Origin: DASRJG01 sp032124015
GTDB taxonomy: Bacteria > Acidobacteriota > Polarisedimenticolia > Polarisedimenticolales > DASRJG01
Assembly (NCBI GenBank): GCA_032124015.1
Contig: JAQBEH010000021.1
Location: 16,080 to 80,079, forward strand
Direction of reading: 5' to 3'
Length of the DNA stretch: 64,000 nucleotides
The notes under the pieces are model-generated. The model was not told the DNA's origin. It saw only the letters and a program-made list of their open reading frames with translations, and made no database searches. Shown here in pieces: positions 15,645-24,829 of the stretch; position 1 is the first letter of the stretch; every line of letters starts with the position of its first letter. A program made the translations under genes and the position numbers.

Positions 15645-16895
15645 GGCCCTCTCCTCCCATACTTTCGCGAGCTCGATGATCACTTTGGTGGCCAGCTCCA
15701 TGTCCTCGGCCGACACCCACTCGAGTCGCGAGTGGAAGTTGTGCTCGCCGGCGAAGATATTCGGCGTCGGAAGCCCCATGAAACAGAGGCGCGATCCGTC
15801 GGTGCCGCCCCGGATCGGGTGCTCGCGCAAGGTGAGGCCGGTACGGCGGATCGCCTCTCTCGCGTTTTCGACGACCTGAGGGTGGTTGTCGAGGACTTCT
15901 TTCATGTTGCGGTACGACTCTTCGACCTTGAACTCGACGGTGGCACCCGGCCAGGCGGCGACCGTTTCCTTGGCGAGCTTCGTGAGGAAGGCTTCCTGCT
16001 CCCGTAACCTCGGCGTCTTGAAATCGCGTAGGAGCAGCTTGACCGAGGTCTTTTCGACCGACGCGTTCACGACGTAGGGGTGCACGAAGCCGTCGTACCC
16101 GTCGGTCGTCTCGGGCGAGAGGCGGTCCTTGGGGAGGCGATTGATGAAATCGGCCGCGACCTTGATGGCGTTGATCATCTTCCCTTTGGCGTAGCCGGGG
16201 TGGGTGTTGTTCCCCTGGAAGCCGATGGTGATCGCGTCGGCGGACCAGGTCTCCATCTCGATCTCGCCCTTGGTCTCGCCGTCCATCGTGTAGGCGCAGG
16301 CCGCGCCGAACCTCGCCACGTCGAAGTACTTGGTGCCGTTTCCGACCTCTTCATCGGGCGTGAAGCCGACCCGGATGGCGCCGTGCGGGATCTCCGGGTG
16401 CTGCATCAAGTACTCGGCCGCCGCGACGATCTCGGCGACGCCCGCCTTGTTGTCGGCGCCCAGGAGCGTCGCACCTGATGCGGTCACGATGTCGCAGCCG
16501 ATCTGCTCGGCGAGCGCCGGATTGTCCTTGAACTTCAAGACGGGCTTGGGATCGTCGGGGAGGACGAGGTCTTGCCCCTGGTAGTTCTTGTGAACGATCG
16601 GTTTCACGCCGGCGCCCGGCATTTCGGGGCTGGTGTCGACGTGCGCGATGAAGCCGATCACGGGGACGCCCGCCCTTTTCGTCGTCGCGGGAATCGTCGC
16701 GAAGACGTAGCCGTACTCGTCCATCGCGGCGTCTTTCAGGCCGATCTCCTTCAACTGTTTCAGGAGATGCTTCAGCAGCTCGAGCTGCTTGGGCGTCGAG
16801 GGATACGTCTCGGAGTTCTCGTCGGCCTGCGTGTCGAAGGCGACGTACTCGAGGAAGCGGTTGAGACAAGCGCTGCGAAGGGCTGAGTCCGACAT
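15642..16895 (-). CDS. pepT: Peptidase T (tripeptide aminopeptidase, M20 family)
   Basis: 417 residues, normal length for PepT, a cytoplasmic di-zinc aminopeptidase releasing N-terminal residues from tripeptides. Zinc and catalytic motifs visible: IAHVDTSPEMPG (first zinc His/Asp), GATLLGADNKAG (bridging Asp), FTPDEEVGNGTKYFD (catalytic Glu pair), YTMDGE, and HPIRGGTDGSRL plus FAGEHNFHSRLEWV at the end. The ATG at 16895 has GAGGTG upstream; the open frame continues far upstream without similarity. It is transcribed divergently from kdsB and convergent with the 101-residue gene. Confidence 0.96.
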   Translation of the reverse strand: MSDSALRSACLNRFLEYVAFDTQADENSETYPSTPKQLELLKHLLKQLKEIGLKDAAMDEYGYVFATIPATTKRAGVPVIGFIAHVDTSPEMPGAGVKPIVHKNYQGQDLVLPDDPKPVLKFKDNPALAEQIGCDIVTASGATLLGADNKAGVAEIVAAAEYLMQHPEIPHGAIRVGFTPDEEVGNGTKYFDVARFGAACAYTMDGETKGEIEMETWSADAITIGFQGNNTHPGYAKGKMINAIKVAADFINRLPKDRLSPETTDGYDGFVHPYVVNASVEKTSVKLLLRDFKTPRLREQEAFLTKLAKETVAAWPGATVEFKVEESYRNMKEVLDNHPQVVENAREAIRRTGLTLREHPIRGGTDGSRLCFMGLPTPNIFAGEHNFHSRLEWVSAEDMELATKVIIELAKVWEERA

Positions 16896-16950
16896 GGGGC
16901 ACCTCGTGGAGGAAAACGCTGCAAGCCGAGAATCGTACTCGCAACATCCC

Positions 16951-16979
16951 TTGTCTGTCTCCTCGCGCTGCGCTAATAT
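16951..16979 (+). promoter_or_regulatory. Sigma-70-type promoter of the kds-pyrG cluster
   Basis: TTGTCT (16951-16956), a 17-base spacer and TAATAT (16974-16979). The predicted leader to the kdsB ATG is about 42 bases. It sits in the 132-base divergent gap between pepT and kdsB, which is more AT-rich than its surroundings. Confidence 0.6.
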
Positions 16980-17027
16980 GCGACGTCGCTGCGGTAGGCT
17001 TCTCTGAACGGCGACCGCGGAGTCCTG

Positions 17028-17828
17028 ATGCTGCGTGCCCTGGGCGTTATCCCAGCCCGCTACGCCTCGACCCGGTTCCCCGGCAAACCCCTCGCTCCCC
17101 TCGGAAACGGTTCCCTCCTGAGCGCGGTGTGGACCGCGGCGCATGCGTCGACGCGTCTGACGCGAGTGATCGTCGCCACCGAGGACGAACGTATCGTCGA
17201 CGCGTGCCGCGGCTACGGCGCCGAGGCGATGATGACGTCGCCCGATCACGTCTCGGGCACCGACCGCGCGGCGGAAGTGGTCAGACGCGCCGGTGATGAG
17301 TTCGACCTCGTCGTCAACATCCAAGGGGACGAACCGTTCGTCACGCCGACGTGCCTCGACCGGCTCGTCGCCGCGTTCGACGGGCGCCCCGGCCTCCAGA
17401 TGGCGACGCTCGCCGAGCCTCTCGACGAAGCGGACGATCTGTTCGATCCCGGATCGGTCAAGGTCGTCTCGGGAAACGACGGGATGGCGCTCTATTTCTC
17501 GCGCGCCCCGATCCCCTTCCACCGCGGGCAAGCGACGACGCTGCGCTCGGACTTCAGGGACCAACTCAGGACGCGACCGGGCGGCCTGACCGGTTATCGG
17601 AAGCACCAAGGAATCTACGCGTACCGCTGTTTCACCCTGTTATCGATCACGACGATGCCGCCGTCTCCTCTCGAACTCGACGAAGGGCTCGAGCAACTGA
17701 GGGCCCTGCAGGCGGGAATCGGGATTCTCGTCCTCCCCTCCGACTTCCGTTCGATCGCCGTCGATACCCCAGCGGACCTTGCGCGCGCCGCCCTTCGTCT
17801 ATCCTCAGGCCAGGAGATCACCCGATGA
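17028..17828 (+). CDS. kdsB: 3-deoxy-manno-octulosonate cytidylyltransferase (CMP-Kdo synthetase)
   Basis: 266 residues. Activates Kdo with CTP to CMP-Kdo for lipid A-core assembly in the cytoplasm. Family motifs: the nucleotide loop VIPARYASTRFPGKPLA (residues 8-24), VIVATEDERI, TSPDHVSGTDR, VNIQGDEPFV and the late HQGIYAYR. ATG at 17028. The stop overlaps the start of pyrG (ATGA). It heads a cluster with kdsA, kdsD and kdsC, which together make Kdo from ribulose 5-phosphate. Confidence 0.96.
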   Translation: MLRALGVIPARYASTRFPGKPLAPLGNGSLLSAVWTAAHASTRLTRVIVATEDERIVDACRGYGAEAMMTSPDHVSGTDRAAEVVRRAGDEFDLVVNIQGDEPFVTPTCLDRLVAAFDGRPGLQMATLAEPLDEADDLFDPGSVKVVSGNDGMALYFSRAPIPFHRGQATTLRSDFRDQLRTRPGGLTGYRKHQGIYAYRCFTLLSITTMPPSPLELDEGLEQLRALQAGIGILVLPSDFRSIAVDTPADLARAALRLSSGQEITR

Positions 17829-19498
17829 TGAAGCCCAAAAGAAGCACCAAGTACATCTTCGTCACCGGCGGCGTCGTGTCGTCGTTGGGAAAAGGACTCG
17901 CCGCAGCGTCGATCGCAAGGATCCTCGAAGGCCGCGGATTCAAGATCACGATGCAGAAGCTCGACCCCTACATCAACGTCGACCCCGGCACCATGAGCCC
18001 CTTCCAGCATGGCGAGGTCTTCGTCACCGAGGACGGCACCGAAACCGACCTCGATCTCGGCCACTACGAGCGGTTCACGACGATGACCGCCGACAAGCAT
18101 TCGAATTTCACGACGGGAAAGATCTACCAGAGCGTCATCGAAAAGGAGCGGCGCGGCGACTACCTGGGCGCGACCGTTCAGGTGATCCCCCACATCACCG
18201 ACGAGATCAAGGAGTTCATCCTCAGGGTCTCCGAAAACTGCGACATCCAGATCGTCGAGATCGGCGGGACCGTCGGCGACATCGAATCGCTTCCGTTCCT
18301 CGAGGCGATCCGGCAGATCCGGCTCGACGTCGGACGCACGAACACCGCGTTCATCCACCTGACGCTCGTGCCGTGGATCGGGACGTCGGGCGAGCTGAAG
18401 ACCAAGCCCACGCAGCATTCGGTGCGCGAGCTACGGGCGATCGGCATCCAGCCGGACATCCTGCTTTGCCGCTGCGACCGTGCGATCCCGCAAGAGGTCA
18501 AACGCAAGATCGCCCTCTTTTGCAACATCTCCGAAGACGCCGTGATCTCGGCCCGGGACGTCGAGACGATCTACGAGGTCCCCTTGGCGCTTTCCGCCGA
18601 AGGGATCGACGAGATCATCATGAAGCTCCTCGACCTCCCCTACCGGCGGAAATCGCTGAAGGACTGGGAGGATCTCGTCCACAGAATCCAGCACCCGGTG
18701 GACGAGGTCACGATCGGGATCGTCGGCAAATACGTCAGCTACGAGGATTCCTACAAGTCGCTGAACGAGGCGCTCCTCCACGGCGGCGTGGCGTCGAGTA
18801 TCAAGGTTCGGCTGAAATGGATCGAGGCCGAGGAAATGGCCAACGGCAAGCTCGACGCCGAATTGTCCCGGGTGGACGGGATTCTCATCCCCGGAGGCTT
18901 CGGCATTCGGGGTGTGGCGGGGATGATCGAGGCGACCCGCTACGCGCGTGAGAAGAAGATCCCCTTCTTCGGCATCTGTTTGGGCCTGCAGTGCGCGGTC
19001 ATCGAGTGCGCGCGGAACCTCGCAGGACTTCCCGGCGCGGACTCGACGGAATTCAACGAAGCCACGCCGTACAAGGTGATCTACAAGCTGCGCGACCTCC
19101 TGGGCGTGGACGCCCTGGGGGGCACGATGCGGCTCGGCGCGTACACCGCGAACCTCACGCCGGGAAGCGTCGCGCACCAGGCGTACGGAGAGGACGTTGC
19201 GATCGACCGCCATCGACATCGCTATGAGGTCAACCAGGAGTTCCTGCCGAAACTCACCGCTTCGGGTCTGAAGGTGTCGGGGCTGTCCCCCGACGGAAAG
19301 TTCGTCGAGATCGTCGAGTATCCCGAGCACCCGTGGTTCCTGGCGTGCCAGTTCCACCCCGAGTACAAGTCGCGGCCGCTGGCGCCCCACCCGTTGTTCC
19401 GAGACTTCATCGCGGCGTCCTACCGTCACAAGCAGGGGCGCCGGGCGAACGTCACTTTCCAGGATCAAGATGTCGTCACCGCGAATCCACATCGCTAG
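17825..19498 (+). CDS. pyrG: CTP synthase
   Basis: 557 residues. Aminates UTP to CTP using glutamine. The N-terminal synthetase domain begins YIFVTGGVVSSLGKG and includes DPYINVDPGTMSPFQHGEVF; the C-terminal class-I glutamine amidotransferase shows GGFGIRG, FGICLGLQ (nucleophile Cys) and FHPEYKSRP (His/Glu). Two in-frame ATGs occur at 17825 and 17828; 17825 gives a 4-base overlap with kdsB. Placement between kdsB, which consumes CTP, and kdsA links nucleotide supply to LPS synthesis, a gene order seen in several proteobacterial groups. Confidence 0.97.
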   Translation: MMKPKRSTKYIFVTGGVVSSLGKGLAAASIARILEGRGFKITMQKLDPYINVDPGTMSPFQHGEVFVTEDGTETDLDLGHYERFTTMTADKHSNFTTGKIYQSVIEKERRGDYLGATVQVIPHITDEIKEFILRVSENCDIQIVEIGGTVGDIESLPFLEAIRQIRLDVGRTNTAFIHLTLVPWIGTSGELKTKPTQHSVRELRAIGIQPDILLCRCDRAIPQEVKRKIALFCNISEDAVISARDVETIYEVPLALSAEGIDEIIMKLLDLPYRRKSLKDWEDLVHRIQHPVDEVTIGIVGKYVSYEDSYKSLNEALLHGGVASSIKVRLKWIEAEEMANGKLDAELSRVDGILIPGGFGIRGVAGMIEATRYAREKKIPFFGICLGLQCAVIECARNLAGLPGADSTEFNEATPYKVIYKLRDLLGVDALGGTMRLGAYTANLTPGSVAHQAYGEDVAIDRHRHRYEVNQEFLPKLTASGLKVSGLSPDGKFVEIVEYPEHPWFLACQFHPEYKSRPLAPHPLFRDFIAASYRHKQGRRANVTFQDQDVVTANPHR

Positions 19499-20315
19499 CG
19501 GGGTGGGCGCCGGCGCCGGCGCTCCGCTCCTCCTCATCGCCGGCCCCGATTCGATCGAAAGCGAGGCGCACGCGCTTCGGATGGCGCAGGCACTGAAGGG
19601 CATCGCCATGGTGCGCGGCCTGACCCTCGTCTTCAAATCGTCGTTCGACAAGGCCAACCGGACGTCGTCGGTCTCGTTTAGAGGCCCCGGCCTCGAGGAA
19701 GGCCTCAAGATCCTCGCCTCCGTCAAGAAAGAAACCGGGCTTCCGGTCACGACCGATTTCCACACTCCCGACCAGGCCGAGCGCGTTGCCGCCGTCGTCG
19801 ATCTGCTCCAGGTGCCCGCGATGCTCTCCCGCCAAACCGACATGTTGGTCGCGGCCGCCAAGACCGGACGCGCGGTCAATATCAAGAAGGGGCAGTTCCT
19901 CGCCCCGTGGGACATCGGGCGCGCCGTCGCCAAGGTCCGGGACGCCGGGAACGAGAATGTCATGGTCACCGAGCGGGGCGTGACCTTCGGCTACAACAAT
20001 CTCGTCGTCGATTTCCGCGCCCTCCCGCGGATGCGGGCGATTCCCGTGCCGGTTTGCTTCGACGCCACCCACTCGGTCCAGCTCCCGGGCGGGCAGGGAC
20101 ACGCCTCCGGAGGCGAGCGCGAGTTCATCGCGCCGCTCGCACGCGCGGCGGTCGCGGTCGGCATCGACGCACTGTTCTTCGAGGTGCACGACGATCCGGA
20201 CAGCGCCCTGTGCGACGGTCCGAGCCAGATCCCTCTCGACGCGTTTCCGGCCCTGCTCGACGGAATCCTCGCGATCGACCGTGCCGCACGGGAGCACCCG
20301 ATCCCCCTGTTATGA
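19470..20315 (+). CDS. kdsA: 3-deoxy-8-phosphooctulonate synthase (Kdo-8-phosphate synthase)
   Basis: 281 residues. Condenses arabinose 5-phosphate with phosphoenolpyruvate to Kdo-8-phosphate. Recognisable parts are LIAGPDSIES, VFKSSFDKANRTS, the region around PVTTDFHTPDQ, DLLQVPAMLSRQTD, NIKKGQFLAPWD, the FGYNNLVVDFR stretch and FDATHSVQLPGG. The signature ERG..FGYNNLVVD with no Cys replacing the Asn suggests the metal-independent class; this is an inference. ATG at 19470 lies 29 bases inside the pyrG 3' end. Confidence 0.96.
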   Translation: MSSPRIHIASGVGAGAGAPLLLIAGPDSIESEAHALRMAQALKGIAMVRGLTLVFKSSFDKANRTSSVSFRGPGLEEGLKILASVKKETGLPVTTDFHTPDQAERVAAVVDLLQVPAMLSRQTDMLVAAAKTGRAVNIKKGQFLAPWDIGRAVAKVRDAGNENVMVTERGVTFGYNNLVVDFRALPRMRAIPVPVCFDATHSVQLPGGQGHASGGEREFIAPLARAAVAVGIDALFFEVHDDPDSALCDGPSQIPLDAFPALLDGILAIDRAAREHPIPLL

Positions 20316-20346
20316 TCCCCGCTGTCATCGTCCTGGAGGATTGCCG

Positions 20347-21303
20347 GTGTCGCGTGAGACCGCCCGCCGTGTCCTGAACATCGAAGCGGAGGCCGTGGCC
20401 GCGCTCGCCGTGCGGCTCGACGAGAGCTTCGATCGCGCGGTCGATCTCCTGGTCGGCTGCAAGGGCCGCGTCGTGGTCGCCGGAATGGGGAAATCGGGAA
20501 TCGTCTGCCAGAAGATCGCCGCCACGCTGTCGTCGACGGGCACTCCCGCCTATTTCCTCCACCCCGCCGAGGCGCTCCACGGCGACATCGGCCTGCTCGT
20601 CGCCGGCGACGTCGTTTTGGTCGTGTCGAATTCTGGAGAAACGGAGGAGTTGGTCCGTTGTCTCGAGCTCATGCGGCGCGTGGGAGTTCCGATCGTCGCG
20701 TTCACCGGCCGGCCGGATTCGACCCTCGCGCGTTACGCCGACGTCAACGTGGATGTTTCCGTCGCCCGCGAGGCGTGCGCGCTCGACCTGGCGCCGACCG
20801 CGTCAACGACCGCGAGCCTCGCTATGGGAGACGCTCTGGCCGTCGCTTGCTACGAACGCCGCGGCTTCACAGCCAAGGATTTCGCCCATAGGCATCCCGG
20901 GGGGCGCCTCGGCCGCAAGATCACGGAGGTTCGTGAGCTGATGCGTCAAGGCGATGCGGTGCCGCGCGTAGAACGGTCCGCCTCGATAGCGGAAGCGGTC
21001 CACGAGATGTCGGCGAAGGGTCTCGGCATGACCTGCGTCGTCGACGACGCCCAGCGGCTCGTGGGGATTCTGACCGACGGAGACCTGCGCCGGCTCTTGC
21101 TCGGCAGCGAGCGGTCGCTTCAGGGTCCTGTCGCTGCGGTGATGACGAAAGACCCGGTGACGATCGCCCCCGAGGCCTTGGCCGGCGAAGCGTTGCGCCT
21201 CCTCGAGGAGCGGAAGATCACGTCTCTCGCCGTCGCCGACCCGACCCGGCGGCTCATCGGAGTCGTCCAGATCCACGATCTCTGGCGCACGCAACTGTTC
21301 TAG
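20347..21303 (+). CDS. kdsD: Arabinose 5-phosphate isomerase (KpsF/GutQ family, SIS + two CBS domains)
   Basis: 318 residues. Interconverts ribulose 5-phosphate and arabinose 5-phosphate, the first step of Kdo synthesis. The SIS domain (about 30-165) shows VVVAGMGKSGIVCQKIAATL, HPAEALHGDIG and SNSGETEE; two CBS repeats (about 200-318) end with LTDGDLRRLL and VVQIHDLWR. GTG at 20347 is the start because GGAGG lies at 20335-20339; an upstream in-frame ATG at 20281 would lie inside kdsA. A TATGAT at 20311 could be an internal -10 but has no clear -35. Confidence 0.95.
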   Translation: MSRETARRVLNIEAEAVAALAVRLDESFDRAVDLLVGCKGRVVVAGMGKSGIVCQKIAATLSSTGTPAYFLHPAEALHGDIGLLVAGDVVLVVSNSGETEELVRCLELMRRVGVPIVAFTGRPDSTLARYADVNVDVSVAREACALDLAPTASTTASLAMGDALAVACYERRGFTAKDFAHRHPGGRLGRKITEVRELMRQGDAVPRVERSASIAEAVHEMSAKGLGMTCVVDDAQRLVGILTDGDLRRLLLGSERSLQGPVAAVMTKDPVTIAPEALAGEALRLLEERKITSLAVADPTRRLIGVVQIHDLWRTQLF

Positions 21304-21315
21304 GAGAGGCACCGC

Positions 21316-21855
21316 ATGGCAGGAGTTCCGCAGGCCGTGATCGAGCGAGCGCAAAAAGTCCGCCTGGTTCTCATGGATGCCGACGGCGTCCTCACCGACG
21401 GGCGCATCATCGTGTTCGCCGACGGCAACGAGGCGCGAGCTTTCCATGCGCGCGATGGCCTCGCCGTGCGGATCGGACAAGCGGGCGGCCTGGAGTTCGG
21501 CGTCATCTCCGGCCGCCGCTCGCCGACGGTCGAAGCCCGCGCCAAAGAGCTCGACTTCGTGGAGATTCACCAGTTGGTCGCAGCAAAGGGGGCGTGCATC
21601 CTCGAGATCGCGCAACGCCGGGGGTTGCGCCCCGAGGAGATTTGCTTCGTGGGCGACGATATCGTGGACGTTCCCGCCTTCCGCCGCTGCGGTTTTGCCG
21701 TCGCCCCGGCGGACGCCGACCCGGAGGTGTTCGCGCACGTGCACCATGTCGGGGCGAGCGACGGCGGCCGGGGGATCGTGCGCGAGGTCGTGGACATCAT
21801 TCTCCACGCCCACGAAAGCTGGGACGCGGCCACCGCGGCCTACTTGAAGGAGTGA
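21316..21855 (+). CDS. kdsC: 3-deoxy-manno-octulosonate-8-phosphatase (HAD family)
   Basis: 179 residues, the small tetrameric C0 HAD phosphatase that removes phosphate from Kdo-8-phosphate. HAD motif I is LMDADGVLTDG (the two catalytic Asp), motif II GVISGRRSP, and motif III FVGDDIVDVPAFRRCG. ATG at 21316 with AGGAGAGG just upstream. With kdsD, kdsA and kdsB the Kdo branch is complete in this cluster. Confidence 0.95.
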   Translation: MAGVPQAVIERAQKVRLVLMDADGVLTDGRIIVFADGNEARAFHARDGLAVRIGQAGGLEFGVISGRRSPTVEARAKELDFVEIHQLVAAKGACILEIAQRRGLRPEEICFVGDDIVDVPAFRRCGFAVAPADADPEVFAHVHHVGASDGGRGIVREVVDIILHAHESWDAATAAYLKE

Positions 21856-21858
21856 GCG

Positions 21859-22305
21859 ATGCGCTTTCTGCTGATCATCGTCATCCTGGCCATGCTGTTG
21901 GCCCTGCTCGGCTTTTCGGCCACCAACATCGAGACCCTGACCACGGTAACGCTCTGGGAAACGACCTATCGCGACGTGCCCTTGTGGTCGGTCGTATTCC
22001 TGTCGGCGCTCTGTGGGATCGTCTCGGTCGGGATCATCGGCGTGGTGGACGGCGCGCTCGTCCGCCTGCGAAACCGCCGGATGGAGCGCGAGCTTCGCCG
22101 CCTCGAGGCCGAGTTGAACTTCCTACGCACACAGCCCTCCGCCGGCCGCCTGGAACCCGACCTTCCGGTTCACGTGGCGATCCCCGACGACGACGGTGAA
22201 CTCGTGGCGGACGATCGCCGCGACGACGTCCTCGTCAGCGCCCCCGTTTACGGGGCCGTCGACGAGGACGAAGACGATCCGTACACCGGGGGCCGCGCGG
22301 TTTAG
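21859..22305 (+). CDS. LapA-domain inner-membrane protein (DUF1049)
   Basis: 148 residues with two hydrophobic segments (about 2-22 and 44-68) and a coiled-coil-like basic/acidic stretch RRMERELRRLEAELNFLRTQ, as in LapA/YciS, which in E. coli helps regulate LpxC and LPS synthesis. The C-terminus is acidic and probably disordered. It starts 3 bases after kdsC and is the last gene of the cluster. The family call rests on topology and the helix after the second membrane segment. Confidence 0.72.
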   Translation: MRFLLIIVILAMLLALLGFSATNIETLTTVTLWETTYRDVPLWSVVFLSALCGIVSVGIIGVVDGALVRLRNRRMERELRRLEAELNFLRTQPSAGRLEPDLPVHVAIPDDDGELVADDRRDDVLVSAPVYGAVDEDEDDPYTGGRAV

Positions 22306-22336
22306 GAACCGGCAGGCGGACTTTGCGCCCGAGGAA

Positions 22337-24676
22337 TCAGGGGATCGTCGACAGTTGGTCGGCGAGGGCGGCGGCTCTCGCCTCGCCCAGGTGCATGCGC
22401 AACCGCTGTAGTTCGTCGTCCAAAAGCCTCTGGAATCCCTCGGAAACGTTCTCGACGCGGCGCGCGATCACGGCGCGTTTCAACCCTTCGGGATCCCACG
22501 ATCCGTCGGCACGAAGATCGGCCGACTCGAACATCGCCGCGAACCCGGTGTCGAGCGTCCCACGGCAGGAGCGCACGAAGTTCGAGGCCCCGGCGCCGAT
22601 CTCGGCGCGCAGCGCGCGGAACAGGACGACGTGTCGCGCGTTGAAACTCGCGACGACCCCGTCGAAATCCGCGGGCGGCTCGAAGTCCGGCAGCGAGGAG
22701 GCGACCTCCGGCTCTCTGATCGAGGCCTCGATTTCCTCGCGCGGGACGCGGACGGTGCGGTCGAGATCGAGCGGCTCGCCGTCGTCTTCCGCATCATGCC
22801 GATCGGGCAAAGGCGAATCCAATTCGAACGGCTGCGGCGCGTCCGGGCGCATGTCGATCTTGCTGTCGTCGACCTTCATTTCGCTGACGCCGGTTCCCGA
22901 CGCGCCAAGTTCGAAGCGCGGACGATCTTCGTCGACGCCGCACAGCGCCGCTTCGACCTCCTCGCGCGGGATCGCGACGGTCGCGTCGTCCGGGCGTCTT
23001 TCCGCGGCGAGACGCCAGGGCTCGGAAATGACCTCGGCCCCACTGTCCGCCTGGGAGACCGGGATCGGTGTCGGATCGGGGTCGGGCTCGCGTTCCGCTT
23101 CGAACTCAGGTTCCGCCTCGAGCTCGGGTTCCGGCACCGGCGGTTCGGCCGTAACCGGCTGGGAGTCGAACACGCCGAGGGCGGTGTCGATGGAAACCTC
23201 GACGGGGGCCTCTCCCACCGCATCGAACAGGCGCAGCGCCCAGAGGATCTGGCAGGAGCGGAAGTCTCCGAGAAGGCTCTCCCGGCAGATCTCGAGAACC
23301 GTTTTGGGGGTCTTCAACAGCGAGATCAGCTCCCACTCCTCGGGTCCGACGGTCATTCTGTCCAGGACCGAGAGGTAACGAGGAAGGAGCACGAGGCGAG
23401 CGCCGAGGCCGCCGCACCCCTGGCGGATTCGCGGCCACGACGTGACGCGGCGCACACCCGCGAAGACGAGATCCTCCACCGTGCGGTTGAGCGTGATCTC
23501 CTCGACCGTCGGCAGGTCGCCCGCGAGAAAAAAGAAGTCGCCTTCGGTCCAGCGGAACGTGTCGAAGATGATCTCCGAGAGCTGCTCTCTTACGGCGGCC
23601 TGCAGGTCGCCCTCGTCGATGACGCCCATCTCGAGGAGGATCGTTCCGACCCGTTTGTTCGAGAGCAACCGGCGGCCGGCTTCCTCGCGGTCGGAAAGCG
23701 AGATCACGCCTCGGCGCAAAAGGTGCGCCACGAGCCCGTCATCGACCGCATTCGATGTCGCAAAAACGCACGATCCGTCTTTGATGTGCAGCGTGCGCTC
23801 GGCCGTGCCCCGCGTGATGTGCAGCACGCCGGTCGACTCGTCGCGACACACACGGACGAGGATCTCGGGGAGACTGGACACCTCGAGGCGTCCTTCGATC
23901 GCCGTAACGGGTGCGGGATCCCCCGCCGCGCGGACTTCCACGACGATGCCAAGAACCAGAAAGGCGCACAGCGCCTGGTAGATCTCGAAGTTGGACAGGA
24001 AGACTTCGCGGCATATGGCGTCGACGGAGGCGCCCGCCGGACCGGCCTCGTCGATACACTTGAGCAGCATCCGCTCCCCATCGCGAATGTCGAGGCCGTC
24101 CAGGACCTCGTGCGACTCTGGGGCGAGATGGAAACGGCTGGATGGCGGCCCCACGCTCTTCCTCAGGCGCGAGAACGACCTGATCTGCCTGATGCCCTGG
24201 AGCATGATCTCGGCGGTGCGTATGCCGAGCGTGATGACTTCTTCCGTGGGGAGCGGCCCTTCGACGAAGGCGTACTCGCCCTCTTCCCAGGGGAACAGCG
24301 TGAGGACGATGCCCTTGACCTGATTGAGGACGCCCCGCACGAGATTGTCGGGGCTCAGGTGCCCTGCTCCGACCAGGAGGGTGCCGAGACGCTTGCCCCC
24401 GGAAAGCTGCGCGAGGACACTCTCCAACTGATCGAGCGTGATCAGCCCGTCGCGCAAGAACAGATCCCCCAGCCGGTCGTCGGGATCTCCCGAAAGGGCG
24501 AAGACGATCCGGCCGTCATTGAAATAGACCTTCTTGGTGATCCCGCGCGAGGTCAGATGCAGCACGCCGGTCGAGCAGCGACGGCAGAGATTCCAAAGGA
24601 GTTCGGGGACGCTCAGGCCCTCGAGCCGTCCGTTCACTAGGCTCGCCGGGAGACCCGGTTCTTTGCGTTGGTCCAT
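22337..24676 (-). CDS. Duplicated DUF4388 (PATAN)-domain protein with acidic linker
   Basis: 779 residues. Two tandem units of about 230 residues each contain a DUF4388/PATAN domain and a winged-helix-like tail: unit 1 around residues 12-235 (LSVPELLWNLCRRCSTGVLH, FPWEEGEYAF), unit 2 around 258-475 (SSLPEILVRVCRDESTGVLH, FRWTEGDFFF). Then comes a long acidic, Pro/Glu-rich stretch holding two near-repeats, ATVAIPREEVEAALCG and RTVRVPREEIEASIRE, and finally a helical C-terminal domain of about 120 residues. PATAN proteins often work with response regulators in gliding or taxis-type signalling; no partner is evident here. No signal peptide. Confidence 0.75.
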   Translation of the reverse strand: MDQRKEPGLPASLVNGRLEGLSVPELLWNLCRRCSTGVLHLTSRGITKKVYFNDGRIVFALSGDPDDRLGDLFLRDGLITLDQLESVLAQLSGGKRLGTLLVGAGHLSPDNLVRGVLNQVKGIVLTLFPWEEGEYAFVEGPLPTEEVITLGIRTAEIMLQGIRQIRSFSRLRKSVGPPSSRFHLAPESHEVLDGLDIRDGERMLLKCIDEAGPAGASVDAICREVFLSNFEIYQALCAFLVLGIVVEVRAAGDPAPVTAIEGRLEVSSLPEILVRVCRDESTGVLHITRGTAERTLHIKDGSCVFATSNAVDDGLVAHLLRRGVISLSDREEAGRRLLSNKRVGTILLEMGVIDEGDLQAAVREQLSEIIFDTFRWTEGDFFFLAGDLPTVEEITLNRTVEDLVFAGVRRVTSWPRIRQGCGGLGARLVLLPRYLSVLDRMTVGPEEWELISLLKTPKTVLEICRESLLGDFRSCQILWALRLFDAVGEAPVEVSIDTALGVFDSQPVTAEPPVPEPELEAEPEFEAEREPDPDPTPIPVSQADSGAEVISEPWRLAAERRPDDATVAIPREEVEAALCGVDEDRPRFELGASGTGVSEMKVDDSKIDMRPDAPQPFELDSPLPDRHDAEDDGEPLDLDRTVRVPREEIEASIREPEVASSLPDFEPPADFDGVVASFNARHVVLFRALRAEIGAGASNFVRSCRGTLDTGFAAMFESADLRADGSWDPEGLKRAVIARRVENVSEGFQRLLDDELQRLRMHLGEARAAALADQLSTIP

Positions 24677-24767
24677 GCTCTCTCGTCCTTCGGACGCTTC
24701 CGATCACTGGCTCCCGACCCGTGCCTGGGACTCCGGGACCGATCAGAGGTTGTCCGACTCCATATCC

Positions 24768-24795
24768 AACTTAGGCCCATTACGAAATCGGTCAA
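24768..24795 (-). promoter_or_regulatory. Putative sigma-70-type promoter of the DUF4388 gene
   Basis: On the minus strand TTGACC (24795-24790), 16 bases, TAAGTT (24773-24768). The predicted start is about 85 bases upstream of the ATG at 24676. It lies in a locally AT-rich part of the gap between the DUF4388 and Trm112-like genes. Confidence 0.4.
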
Positions 24796-24829
24796 GGAAG
24801 GGCGGAAACGACCGGCCATCGACCGATCC

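Noticed and set aside
20311..20316. TATGAT as a promoter for kdsD
   Set aside because: It overlaps the kdsA stop, has no -35 and kdsD has a normal ribosome binding site in a short operon gap, so read-through is simpler.
22631..24640. A 669-codon plus-strand frame opposite the DUF4388 gene
   Set aside because: Mirror frame of the PATAN repeats; apparent internal similarity just reflects that duplication.
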